Made by a program: the position numbers and the translations under genes. A DNA stretch of 64,000 bases from positions 1 to 64,000 of the forward strand of contig NZ_CP131935.1 in the NCBI RefSeq assembly GCF_030704305.1. The letters are read 5' to 3'. Source of the stretch: Massilia sp. R2A-15. GTDB taxonomy: Bacteria > Pseudomonadota > Gammaproteobacteria > Burkholderiales > Burkholderiaceae_D. Shown piece by piece: positions 40,022 to 47,758 of the stretch; within the stretch, counting starts at the first letter, position 1, and every line of letters begins with the position of its first letter. Under the pieces are notes generated by a model. The model was not told the origin of the DNA. It did not search any database and saw only the letters and a list, made by a program, of their open reading frames with translations.

Positions 40022-40396
40022 TTAAACGGCCTGCGCCTTGACGCGGTTGCGGCGCGAGCGGCCCATGAAGAACCAGATGATCGCGACCGGGATCAGGATC
40101 GGCAGAAGCAGCGGCGAGATCGCGGCGGTGATTACCAGCGCTGCGATGGCGAGCCCGAACACCAGCATCACTCCCAGGCCTGCGAACACCACCGCCAGCA
40201 CGGCGCCGACGAACAACATCACCAGCGCCGCGACGATCATGCCGCCGCCGGCGAACAGCAGGCCGAGCACGGCGCCGAGCGGGCCGCCGATTTCCTCGCC
40301 GTCGATATCGAAGGTCATTCCGGACGTATGCGAGAACACGTTCCAGGCCAGCAGGGCGAACAGGAACAGGATGACGACGGGGGCGATTTTTTTCAT
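40022..40396 (-). CDS. Small membrane protein of unknown function, 124 residues
   Basis: It has a hydrophobic N-terminal segment (MKKIAPVVILFLFALLAWNVF), a short polar part (SHTSGMTFDIDGEEIGG) and then two to three long hydrophobic segments, ending in a basic tail (GRSRRNRVKAQAV). The start is chosen at MKK because GAGG lies about 7 bp upstream. I do not recognise the family. The positive tail suggests a cytosolic C terminus. Confidence 0.72.
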   Translation of the reverse strand: MKKIAPVVILFLFALLAWNVFSHTSGMTFDIDGEEIGGPLGAVLGLLFAGGGMIVAALVMLFVGAVLAVVFAGLGVMLVFGLAIAALVITAAISPLLLPILIPVAIIWFFMGRSRRNRVKAQAV

Positions 40397-40549
40397 TCCA
40401 GGGCCTCTTTGTGTGAAGTAAATCCGGTTGGGTATGCATGCACTGTATCGGCGCGCCCCATGGCGGGCCATCGGATTGCGACAGACTGCAAATTACGCGG
40501 GTCGGGCGCGGCGAAAGCGGCGACGAATTGCGCGGCGCGGCATTTGGCC

Positions 40550-40577
40550 TTGAAATACCTGCCTCATTGCCTATACT
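40550..40577 (+). promoter_or_regulatory. Sigma-70-type promoter for the 57-residue Pro-rich protein
   Basis: TTGAAA at 40550-40555 and TATACT at 40572-40577 are separated by 16 bp. The start codon lies 29 bp after the -10 box. This is the best-formed promoter I found in the window. Confidence 0.65.
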
Positions 40578-40606
40578 GAGGGCCTGCTTTAAGGACGGGA
40601 CAGCGT

Positions 40607-40780
40607 ATGCAAGCCTTCGCACTGGGTGGTCCGAAGGGGCCGCCATCGGCGCCGCCGACAATACCGCCGATTATCATCAATCCCTTCAACCGAGAAACGC
40701 CTGCGCCGGCGATCGATCCGCGCCTGCCGCCAATCGGCAGGCCGGTCATGCCGCCGCCAGGTCCGCGCCAGCGGGTGTGA
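40607..40780 (+). CDS. Small Pro-rich protein, 57 residues
   Basis: An ATG at 40607 opens 57 codons starting MQAFALGGPKGPPSAPPTIP and rich in Pro, Ile and Arg. AAGGA lies 11 bp and GGGA 6 bp upstream, and a well-formed promoter precedes it. No signal peptide or membrane segment. Probably disordered. It resembles the 54-residue protein at 30056 only in being short, Pro-rich and monocistronic. The function is unknown. Confidence 0.55.
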   Translation: MQAFALGGPKGPPSAPPTIPPIIINPFNRETPAPAIDPRLPPIGRPVMPPPGPRQRV

Positions 40781-40816
40781 CGGGCCAGCGCGCCATCTTC
40801 CGCGGCGCCGACAAAA

Positions 40817-40843
40817 ACGGGGTCAGGTCCGGCGGACCTGACC
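40817..40843. repeat. 27-bp palindromic repeat (long form on the left)
   Basis: GGGGTCAGGTCC, GGC, GGACCTGACCCC, preceded by GCGGCGCCGACAAAAAC. Confidence 0.93.
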
Positions 40844-40885
40844 CCATTTGGTAGAATGGCGCCTTGAGATTTTGAAAGCGCACAC

Positions 40886-41383
40886 ATGACGGACCACGCA
40901 GAAGAACACCAGCCGGACGAAGACGAACCGGTGCAGGAACCGCGCCTGTGGAAGGGCAACGGCTGGACCGCGAAGGTCATCAAGAATGAAGACGACGAAG
41001 GCTGGGCCGTCGCGATGATCAAGGACGGCGAGCCGGAGCCGGCGCTGGTCGGCCCCTGGACCATGGGGCGCGACAAGAAGAACCCGAAACCGCTCGACAC
41101 CAGCGCGTTCAACACGCTGGTCAAGACCGCGTCGGAAGTGCTGCGGCGCCACGAGCAGCAGCTGCACGCGCAGCTGCACAAGAGCGTCATCGTATTCGCC
41201 AATGGCGGCGAGCTGAAGGTCACGCTCGACATCATCCCGGACGACGAGCATCCTTACGCGCTGCTCAGCGCCTTCGACGAGATGGGCGAGCGCATCGCCC
41301 AGGTGAAGGCGCCGCCCAACTTCAAGCTGTCGCCATCGAGCGCGTCCGACTGGGTGGAAAAGGATTTCCCGGCGCCGCGCTGA
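40886..41383 (+). CDS. Conserved-type hypothetical protein, 165 residues
   Basis: This is an acidic soluble protein. The N terminus MTDHAEEHQPDEDEPVQEP is probably disordered. The rest has alternating strands and helices (NGWTAKVIKNEDDEGWAVAM, SAFNTLVKTASEVLRRHEQQ, LHKSVIVFANGGELKVTLD). There is no signal peptide and no motif I can tie to a function. Codon use fits the neighbours. I do not recognise the family by name. Confidence 0.75.
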   Translation: MTDHAEEHQPDEDEPVQEPRLWKGNGWTAKVIKNEDDEGWAVAMIKDGEPEPALVGPWTMGRDKKNPKPLDTSAFNTLVKTASEVLRRHEQQLHAQLHKSVIVFANGGELKVTLDIIPDDEHPYALLSAFDEMGERIAQVKAPPNFKLSPSSASDWVEKDFPAPR

Positions 41384-41477
41384 AAAGCCACACTTTCGCT
41401 CCTTTTGTTAAACGGCCGGAGCCGATCCGGGCGGGGAACTGCTAATATTTCCCCCGTGCATTAACAAGAGGAACACG

Positions 41478-42857
41478 ATGGAAGCAAGCCGTCTCAATCG
41501 CCTGGAGACCGTCCAGGCGATGCTGCTCGAACTGGGGCAGATGTCGACCACCTGCAGCGATATCACCGAATTCATCCGCGCCGTGCACCGTTCGCTCGGC
41601 CGCATCATGTACGCGGCGAACTTCTACGTCGCGCTGAAAGAAAACGACGAAGGCGGCGTGCGCTTCGTCTATTTCGTCGACGAGGTGGACGACACGCCCG
41701 ATCCGGACCAGGTCATTACGCTCGCCTCGTCCGACCAGTCGCCGACGGCGTGGGTGATCCTGAACCGCAAGAACCTGGTGATGACGGCCGAAGAGGACCT
41801 GGCCGCGCATCCCGAGCGCGAGGGCTGGGGCATGGGCAGCACGGCCGAACACTGGATGGGCTGCGCCCTGCTCGACCAGCAGCACCAGGCGCTGGGCGCG
41901 ATCGTCATCCAGAGCTACTCGCCCGAGCACACCTTCAGCGACGAAGACCAGGCGCTGTTCGCGCTGCTGGCCAATCACGTCTCGAACGCGCTGCAATCGC
42001 TGCAAAGCATGGACCGGCTGGAGAAGGCGGTGCACGAGCGCACCGCGATGCTAGAGCAGAAGAACGTGGCGCTGCAGGAAGCGCAGTCCGAGCTGGTGCG
42101 CCAGGAGAAGCTGGCCTCGCTGGGACGGCTGGTGGCCGGCGTCGCGCACGAAATCAACACGCCGCTGGGGATCTGCGTGACCGCGACCAGCCACCTGGTG
42201 CAGGAGCTGAAGCTCACGCGCGAGGAACTCGCCGCCGGCGCGATGACGCAGGAGAGCCTGGAGTCCTTCCTCGACATCGTCGACCAGTCGCTGCGCATCA
42301 TGACCACCAACACGCAGCGCGCCGCGGCGCTGGTGCGCAGCTTCAAGCAGGTGGCGGTGGACCAGTCGTCCGACGATATCCGCAACTTCAACCTCAGGAC
42401 CTACCTGCACGAAGTGCTGCTGTCGCTGCAGCCGAAGCTCAAGGGCCGGCCGGTGAAGGTGGAGATCGACTGCCCGGCGGAGATCCTGATGGAGAGCTTC
42501 CCCGGCGCGGTGTCGCAGGTCGTCACCAACATGGTGATGAATTCGCTGGTGCACGGCTTCGAGGACGAACGGCCGGGGGCGATCACGATCCGCGCGGCGC
42601 TGGACGACGAGATGGTGGTGTTTGATTATGCCGACGACGGCGCCGGCATGGATGCGGACACGCTGGCCAAGCTGTTCGACCCGTTCTTCACGACGCGGCG
42701 CGGCAGCGGCGGCAGCGGGCTGGGTGCGCACATTTTGTTCAACCTGGTGACAGGGTCGCTGGGCGGGACGGTGAAGGTGGAGAGCGCGCCGGGGCAGGGG
42801 CTGGCATATCACCTGCGGTTCCCGCGCAGCCGGCGCCAGGAAAGGCGCGCGGCGTAA
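41478..42857 (+). CDS. GAF-domain sensor histidine kinase
   Basis: The protein has 459 residues and is soluble. A GAF domain occupies about 15-175 (FIRAVHRSLGRIMYAANFYV, DEDQALFALLANHVSNAL). A coiled coil follows (about 176-215), then a HisKA-like helix with GVAHEINTPLGI (His224). The HATPase has VVTNMVMNSLVHGF, DYADDGAGMD and GSGGSGLGAHILFNLV. The start ATG has AGAGGA 6 bp upstream. It faces an HD-GYP response regulator across a 127-bp convergent gap, so the two may form a pair that controls c-di-GMP (inference from location only). Confidence 0.92.
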   Translation: MEASRLNRLETVQAMLLELGQMSTTCSDITEFIRAVHRSLGRIMYAANFYVALKENDEGGVRFVYFVDEVDDTPDPDQVITLASSDQSPTAWVILNRKNLVMTAEEDLAAHPEREGWGMGSTAEHWMGCALLDQQHQALGAIVIQSYSPEHTFSDEDQALFALLANHVSNALQSLQSMDRLEKAVHERTAMLEQKNVALQEAQSELVRQEKLASLGRLVAGVAHEINTPLGICVTATSHLVQELKLTREELAAGAMTQESLESFLDIVDQSLRIMTTNTQRAAALVRSFKQVAVDQSSDDIRNFNLRTYLHEVLLSLQPKLKGRPVKVEIDCPAEILMESFPGAVSQVVTNMVMNSLVHGFEDERPGAITIRAALDDEMVVFDYADDGAGMDADTLAKLFDPFFTTRRGSGGSGLGAHILFNLVTGSLGGTVKVESAPGQGLAYHLRFPRSRRQERRAA

Positions 42858-42864
42858 TGAAAAA

Positions 42865-42892
42865 GGGTTCAGGGTCCGCTGGACCTGAACCC
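42865..42892 (+). terminator. Hairpin terminator after the GAF kinase, derived from the palindrome
   Basis: GGGTTCAGGGTCC, GCT, GGACCTGAACCC is followed by TCTCTT, 8 bp after the stop. It is an altered 27-bp palindrome in which GGGGTCAGG has become GGGTTCAGGG on one side and the matching change AACCC occurs on the other. Confidence 0.6.
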
Positions 42893-42904
42893 TCTCTTCG
42901 TGAC

Positions 42905-42967
42905 GCGGCGCCGACAAAACCGGGGTCAGGTCCGTCGGACCTGACCCCTGCCTTTGGTCCGCGCCGC
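42905..42967. repeat. 27-bp palindrome with complete outer arms (63-bp long form)
   Basis: The core at 42922-42948 is GGGGTCAGGTCC, GTC, GGACCTGACCCC. It is framed by GCGGCGCCGACAAAACC on the left and TGCCTTTGGTCCGCGCCGC on the right; the outermost GCGGCGC and GCGCCGC also pair. This is the most complete copy in the window. Confidence 0.9.
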
Positions 42968-42984
42968 ATGCAAGATCAATTTAA

Positions 42985-44490
42985 TTAATCAGGCCAGCGG
43001 CGGTTAATCTCCACCGCCTTGTCGATATTCGCAATCAGCAGCTCGACGAACTTCGGATCGAGGTGGCGCCCCGCCACTTCGCGCAGGTGGCCGGTGACCT
43101 GCTCGATCGGCCACGCCTCCTTGTAGCAGCGCTTGTGGCACAGCGCGTCGAATACGTCGGCGACCGCAACGATCCGCGCATACAGGTGGATGTCCTGGCC
43201 CTTCAATCCCTGCGGATAGCCAGTGCCGTCGAATTTTTCGTGGTGCTGGTGCGCGATCACGGCGGCAGCCTTGAGGATCGGGCGCGACGAGCCGTCCAGG
43301 ATCGACAGGCCGACGTTCGGGTGCTGCTTCATGATTTCCCACTCGGCTTCATCGAGCTTGCCCGGCTTGAGCAGCACCGAATCGGGCGTGGCGATCTTGC
43401 CGATGTCGTGCATCGGCGCCGCGTGCATCAGCACCGCCGTCTCGTCCTCGCTCATGCCCGAGGCCTGCGCCAGCAGGTGGCACACCTGCGACATGCGGCG
43501 CACGTGGTTGCCCGCTTCGTGCGAACGCGATTCGACCACGTCGCCCAGGCGCAGGATCAGCTCGGCCTGGGTATCGGTGATTTCCTGGTTCAGCAGGATG
43601 TTGTCGAAGGCGATGGCGACGCCCGAGCAGAACACTTCGAGCAGCTGCGCGTCGATGTCCGAAATCTCCTCGACGCCCTTGAGCACCAGCAGCGAGGCCT
43701 TGCCGCTGGCGTTGGGGAAGAAGCCGACGTAGGTGTCGCCATGCAGGCGCGAGATGCGGTTGCGGCGCGCGTCGTCGAGCTGCGCGATCAGTTCCGGGCA
43801 GATCACTTCGCGTCCGAGGTTGCCGATCTGCGCCAGCACTTCGTACTCGGTCTCGCCGGTGATGACGCTGGCGCCGGACAGGCGCAGCAGCATGCTTTGC
43901 TCGAGGCGCAGCAGCGCGACGACTTGCTGCAGCAGGCCGCTGGCGAAGTCCTTCAGGTTACGCTGCTGGAAAATGTGGGCGGAGGCGGCGATGACGCGCT
44001 CGAGGCCTTCGCGATAATTGTGCTGGGCGCGGCGGGCTTCCTCGACCTTCATGATGTCACGATAGGCGCGCAGCGCGGCGAAGGTGGTGGTAAACAGCTT
44101 GGTGCGATCGAGCTCGGTCTTTTCCTTGTAGTCGTTGATGTCGTAGTCGACGATCACGCGTTCTTCCGGCGCCTGGCCCGGCTGGCCGGTGCGCAGCACG
44201 ATGCGGGTGAACTGGTTGTCCTGGTCCTTGCGCATCCAGCGCGCCACTTCGAGGCCGCTGTCCTCCTTTTCCATCACCACGTCGAGGAACACCAGCGCGA
44301 TGTCGGTCTCGCGCGCGAGGATTTCCTTGGCCTGGGCGCCGCTGTAGGCGTGCAGGAAGGTCAGGGCGCGGTCGTCGAGCCGGAAGCGCGACAGCGTCAG
44401 CTTGGTGACGTCATGGATATCGGGCTCGTCGTCGACAAGCAGGACTTTCCAAGGGGCGAGCTTGGGCGCGGCGGACGACAGAAAAGACAT
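42985..44490 (-). CDS. Response regulator with DUF3369 and HD-GYP c-di-GMP phosphodiesterase output
   Basis: The protein has 501 residues. The receiver (about 14-140) has VLLVDDEPD and LVFLDVVMEKEDSG with Asp70. DUF3369 occupies about 150-310. The HD-GYP domain (about 320-500) has MHDIGKIATPD (His361, Asp362), HQHHEKFDGTGYPQGLKG (HHE 416-418, DGTGYP 421-426) and VADVFDAL. The full HD-GYP motif suggests an active enzyme hydrolysing c-di-GMP to GMP. Length and order are typical. The likely partner is the GAF kinase at 41478. Confidence 0.93.
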   Translation of the reverse strand: MSFLSSAAPKLAPWKVLLVDDEPDIHDVTKLTLSRFRLDDRALTFLHAYSGAQAKEILARETDIALVFLDVVMEKEDSGLEVARWMRKDQDNQFTRIVLRTGQPGQAPEERVIVDYDINDYKEKTELDRTKLFTTTFAALRAYRDIMKVEEARRAQHNYREGLERVIAASAHIFQQRNLKDFASGLLQQVVALLRLEQSMLLRLSGASVITGETEYEVLAQIGNLGREVICPELIAQLDDARRNRISRLHGDTYVGFFPNASGKASLLVLKGVEEISDIDAQLLEVFCSGVAIAFDNILLNQEITDTQAELILRLGDVVESRSHEAGNHVRRMSQVCHLLAQASGMSEDETAVLMHAAPMHDIGKIATPDSVLLKPGKLDEAEWEIMKQHPNVGLSILDGSSRPILKAAAVIAHQHHEKFDGTGYPQGLKGQDIHLYARIVAVADVFDALCHKRCYKEAWPIEQVTGHLREVAGRHLDPKFVELLIANIDKAVEINRRWPD

Positions 44491-44646
44491 GTGGCGAATT
44501 CCGATACCGTTGAGTCAATACGAGGAGAAAATTGCCTGATGGCAGGGTTTAAGGCGATTGTAGTATGAGAAATGCCTGAAAACAACAAACATTGTTAAAT
44601 ACGTTTCCCGTTGAGCAAGGGCTCGAATCCAAAAGCAACACCCCAG

Positions 44647-45396
44647 TCAGCCCCGAACCGCCGGGTAGCGTTTCTGACAACGCTCACAGTAGAAACTGCG
44701 CCGTTTGGTATGGCCGAGGTGGCCTCGGCTGAACGGAATGTCGCAGCGTGGACAAATGGTCTTCTTGTGCGCCAGCCAGTGCTGCCGCAGCACGAAGGCC
44801 TTCTTCCATGCTAGGAAGTCGAAGCTGTAGTTGCGCGCTTCGGCAACGAGCTGGCGCAGCTTGGCCGGGGGCAGCGCCCCGACCGGCGACAGGGGATGCA
44901 CCCTGATCCGGAACAGGACCTCGTTCTTGATGATGTTGCCGACTCCGGCGAAGATGTTCTGGTCGAGCAGGGCGTCGCACGCCAGCGTGTCCGGCGCGGC
45001 GCGCAGCTTCTTGAGCGCCTTCGCCGGGTTCCACCGGTCGGACATCACGTCGGCGCTCCAGTCGTACACCGCGTCCAGGTCGGGATCGACCTCCTTGATC
45101 GAGCAGCCATAGAAATTGAGCGCGCCTCCGTCTTCCATGCCCAGCGCCAGGCGCGGCGGACGGTCCTTGGCCTCGTCGATGCGGTAGCTGCCGAACAGCA
45201 TGAAGTGCACGCGCAGCACGATCTCGGGCATTTCGATGATGAACTGCTTGCCGAAGGTGCGCAGCGACAGGATCGGCTGGCCGATCAGCCCGGCCGGATC
45301 GACGGCCGTGGTGTTGCCCTCGGCGCTGACGATGTGCTGGCCTTCGAAGCGCGCGGTTTCCTCCTTCAGGATGACAAGCGACGGTCCTTCTGGCAT
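44647..45396 (-). CDS. Fpg/Nei-family DNA glycosylase-AP lyase
   Basis: The protein has 249 residues. The N terminus MPEGPSLVIL supplies the catalytic Pro2 and Glu3. A helix-two-turn-helix segment (DQNIFAGVGNIIKNEVLFRIRVHPLSP) and a C-terminal zinc finger CPRC(15)CERC (TICPRCDIPF, RRSFYCERCQKR) complete the fold. The finger spacing is that of the Fpg/Nei family. It is nearer to endonuclease-VIII-like proteins than to MutM because the N-terminal half lacks the usual MutM length. A near-perfect AGGAGG lies 8 bp before the start. The role is excision of oxidised bases. Confidence 0.88.
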   Translation of the reverse strand: MPEGPSLVILKEETARFEGQHIVSAEGNTTAVDPAGLIGQPILSLRTFGKQFIIEMPEIVLRVHFMLFGSYRIDEAKDRPPRLALGMEDGGALNFYGCSIKEVDPDLDAVYDWSADVMSDRWNPAKALKKLRAAPDTLACDALLDQNIFAGVGNIIKNEVLFRIRVHPLSPVGALPPAKLRQLVAEARNYSFDFLAWKKAFVLRQHWLAHKKTICPRCDIPFSRGHLGHTKRRSFYCERCQKRYPAVRG

Positions 45397-45560
45397 GGTT
45401 GAGCCTCCTTTCGCGCCATTCTGGATGGGATCGCGCAGCCTGCCGGTGCGCGGACTCACATTTGGATACAAAGCTGCGTTGTCAGGAAACAAACCCGGGC
45501 CCGCAATCGGCGTATATTGGCAATTGGGGGAGTCCCTCCACAGCGAACGAAGGAATCGAC

Positions 45561-46052
45561 ATGAACACCATAGTGAAGAGCGTGGCCCTGGCGGGCCTGT
45601 TACTGCTGGCGGCGGGCGGCGCGTCGGCGGGCGTGACGGTGACGTTTGCGCATCCCGAAAATTACGGGGATATGCCGATTGCGTCTTGGGACCGGGAGCA
45701 GGTTCTGAAAGAGCTGAGCGACCACTTCGCCAAGATGAGCAAGAAGCTGCCGCCGGGCCAGGATTTGCGCATCGAGGTGCTGGACCTGGATCTGGCGGGG
45801 CGGATCCGCCACAATTTTCGCAATGGCGACGACATCCGCGTGCTGAGCGGGCGTGCCGACTGGCCGCGCATGGTGATCCGGTACAGCCTGGAGTCGAACG
45901 GCCAAGTCATCAACAGCGGCGAGGACCAGCTGCGCGACATGATGTACATGGACCACATCAATCCGTATTTCGACGGCGAGCCGCTGCGCTACGAGAAGCG
46001 CATGATCGACGACTGGTTCAAGGAAAAATTCGGCATCGGCCGGCACGGCTAG
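45561..46052 (+). CDS. DUF3016 family exported protein
   Basis: The protein has 163 residues with a signal peptide (VALAGLLLLAAGGASAG). The mature part has VTVTFAHPENYGDMP, LPPGQDLRIEVLDLDLAGR, VLSGRADWPRMVIRYSLESNG and PLRYEKRMIDDWFKEKFG, matching the DUF3016 family of periplasmic proteins of unknown role. The start has AAGGA 6 bp upstream. It is monocistronic, divergent from the glycosylase gene. Confidence 0.88.
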   Translation: MNTIVKSVALAGLLLLAAGGASAGVTVTFAHPENYGDMPIASWDREQVLKELSDHFAKMSKKLPPGQDLRIEVLDLDLAGRIRHNFRNGDDIRVLSGRADWPRMVIRYSLESNGQVINSGEDQLRDMMYMDHINPYFDGEPLRYEKRMIDDWFKEKFGIGRHG

Positions 46053-46080
46053 CGGCAGGGCTGATGCCGTTAAGTGGAGC

Positions 46081-46169
46081 CGTCGACCTGCGCAGGCAGG
46101 TACCCACACCGAGCATGCCGATGAGGTAAGGCACGCTCTGCATGGGTACCTGCCTGCGCAGATACGACG
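46081..46169. repeat. Long hairpin repeat, family 2
   Basis: CGTCGACCTGCGCAGGCAGG, TACCCA, then a spacer, then TGCATGGGTACCTGCC and TGCGCAGATACGACG. The arms are nearly fully complementary. It lies in the convergent gap after the DUF3016 gene, between arms that resemble the 18-bp inverted repeat at 37336. Confidence 0.88.
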
Positions 46170-46227
46170 GTTTTTGGGCTAATGCCCTCCGTGCAGTGCT
46201 AATTTATTCCTTAACTTAACGGCTTTA

Positions 46228-46260
46228 GGGGCAGGTCCGGCAGACCTGCCCTCTTTTCTT
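46228..46260 (+). terminator. Hairpin terminator derived from the palindrome
   Basis: GGGGCAGGTCC, GGC, AGACCTGCCC, then TCTTTTCTT. The T-rich side is on the plus strand, so it would end transcripts from the DUF3016 gene; the minus-strand gene ends here too. Confidence 0.6.
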
Positions 46261-47270
46261 CAGGGCGCCTTCTTTTCGATGAAGCGCTGCACGTTGGCCA
46301 TCACGTCCTTGACCTTGTAGTCGGACGGCACGGTGAACAGCGCCGCCGCCGGTTCTTCGCGCTTGATGCTGGCGAGGCGATAGACGTTGTCGCCGCTGCG
46401 CGGATCGCTGTGTTTTGTGAGCACCGTGACCTGCAGCTCGGGCGAGAACCAGGTTTCGTCCGTCACCACGATCGGATTGCGGTTGCCCGCTTCACCGGCC
46501 GGAATCTCGTAGCTGCGCACCTTGCCTTCGGCCTTGATGCCGTCGATGTCGCGCGTGCCAAGGTCCTTGCTGGTCGCCTTGGACGACCATTTCGAATCAC
46601 CGAAGGCGCCGGCCAGCGCGCCGAGATGAATCTGCATGTCGCCGCCAGGTGCAAATTGCAAACTGTGCCGCCCCTCGATCTTCATCCCTTCCGCCTTTTC
46701 GATGTCGATCTTGACGTCCTCGCCCTGCTCGGCGGAGTGGCGAATGATGATCTCGCGGCGCTCCTTAATTTCGGGCAGCTTGCCTTCCTTGCGCAGCGCT
46801 TCGATGCGCGCACGCGCAGCTTCGGCCGCCGCCGCGCCCAGCTGCCTGTTCGGCGCGATCTGGGTCGCGGTTTTTTCGCGCGGGTTCAGGATGTAGGTCG
46901 CGCCGCTCACCGCGTCATGGATCGTGATGTTGCGCACTTCACCTTTGGGGTCGCGCATCTCCTGGCGGGTGCGGCCGGCGCTGTCGCGGTAGGTCATCGA
47001 GGTGGTCTTGTGAGTGATCTGGTTGCCGTCGGCCAGGTTCTGCACGCGCTCGGTGACGACTTCGGCGCTGTAAGGCAGGTTCTTGACCGGCTTGCCGGGC
47101 CAGCGCATGCCGGCGCCGGCGAACGCGGCGGGATCGAACGTGCGCAGCTCGCGCACTTCGCGCGTCACGGCGCGCGTCTCCTGGCCGGTGTCGGCGTCCG
47201 ATTCGGCCGCCAGCGCGGGAACAAACAGCGAAGACAGCAGTGCGGCAAGAATGAAGTTAGTGCGGTTCAT
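46260..47270 (-). CDS. Exported protein of unknown function in an ECF sigma operon
   Basis: The protein has 336 residues with a signal peptide (FILAALLSSLFVPALAAE). The mature part has short beta-rich blocks: NQITHKTTSMTYRDSAGRTR, TIHDAVSGATYILNPREKTA, and later TDETWFSPELQVTVLTKHSD and NVYRLASIKREEPAAALFTV. The last resembles the outer-membrane lipoprotein carrier-like repeats seen in many small exported proteins next to sigma factors. I do not recognise a named family. It is the third gene after the ECF sigma and anti-sigma genes, so it is probably their target or sensor partner. Confidence 0.8.
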   Translation of the reverse strand: MNRTNFILAALLSSLFVPALAAESDADTGQETRAVTREVRELRTFDPAAFAGAGMRWPGKPVKNLPYSAEVVTERVQNLADGNQITHKTTSMTYRDSAGRTRQEMRDPKGEVRNITIHDAVSGATYILNPREKTATQIAPNRQLGAAAAEAARARIEALRKEGKLPEIKERREIIIRHSAEQGEDVKIDIEKAEGMKIEGRHSLQFAPGGDMQIHLGALAGAFGDSKWSSKATSKDLGTRDIDGIKAEGKVRSYEIPAGEAGNRNPIVVTDETWFSPELQVTVLTKHSDPRSGDNVYRLASIKREEPAAALFTVPSDYKVKDVMANVQRFIEKKAP

Positions 47271-47295
47271 GTCGATCCTCTTGGGTGGGTGGGGG

Positions 47296-47748
47296 TTATT
47301 CGGATGCCAGGCGCAGCGCCAGCGGGTGGCCGTCGAAGCCGACCAGCATTTCGGCCTGCACCATGTCGCCGGCGTTTTCGGGATTGACCGGCACGCCCAG
47401 CGCGGCCAGCGCGGTGCGCGGCACGGTGGTCTCGAGCATGCGCGGCGCCGGGTCCTGCGCGATGCGCTCGAAGGAGTCGAGCGCGATGAAGGCGCTGTCG
47501 TCGCGGGCCGGCTGGAACGGCGCCCTTGGCACGGCCAGCACCGCCAGCAGCACTGCGGCGGCGGTGCCGAAGGCGCCCGCGATGCGCCACGGCGCGACCT
47601 CATACCAGCGGCGCGGCTTGTGCTGCGCGGCGAAAGCGGCCATCAGTTCCTTGTGCACGCCGCGCGGCGCATTGAGGCTGGCCATCTCCGCGCGCAGGGC
47701 GTCGAACGGTGAGGGAAGGGCGGGGTCGCGGGTATCGGAATCGTTCAT
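47296..47748 (-). CDS. Membrane-anchored anti-sigma-factor-like protein
   Basis: The protein has 150 residues. The cytosolic N terminus (FDALRAEMASLNAPRGVHKELMAAFAAQHKPRRW) is followed by one membrane segment (IAGAFGTAAAVLLAVLAVP) and a short outer part. It sits 10 bp after the ECF sigma gene, the usual place for its anti-sigma factor. The zinc-finger HxxxCxxC of the ZAS type is absent, so the call rests on position and topology. Confidence 0.75.
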   Translation of the reverse strand: MNDSDTRDPALPSPFDALRAEMASLNAPRGVHKELMAAFAAQHKPRRWYEVAPWRIAGAFGTAAAVLLAVLAVPRAPFQPARDDSAFIALDSFERIAQDPAPRMLETTVPRTALAALGVPVNPENAGDMVQAEMLVGFDGHPLALRLASE

Positions 47749-47758
47749 GGCGTGCCTC

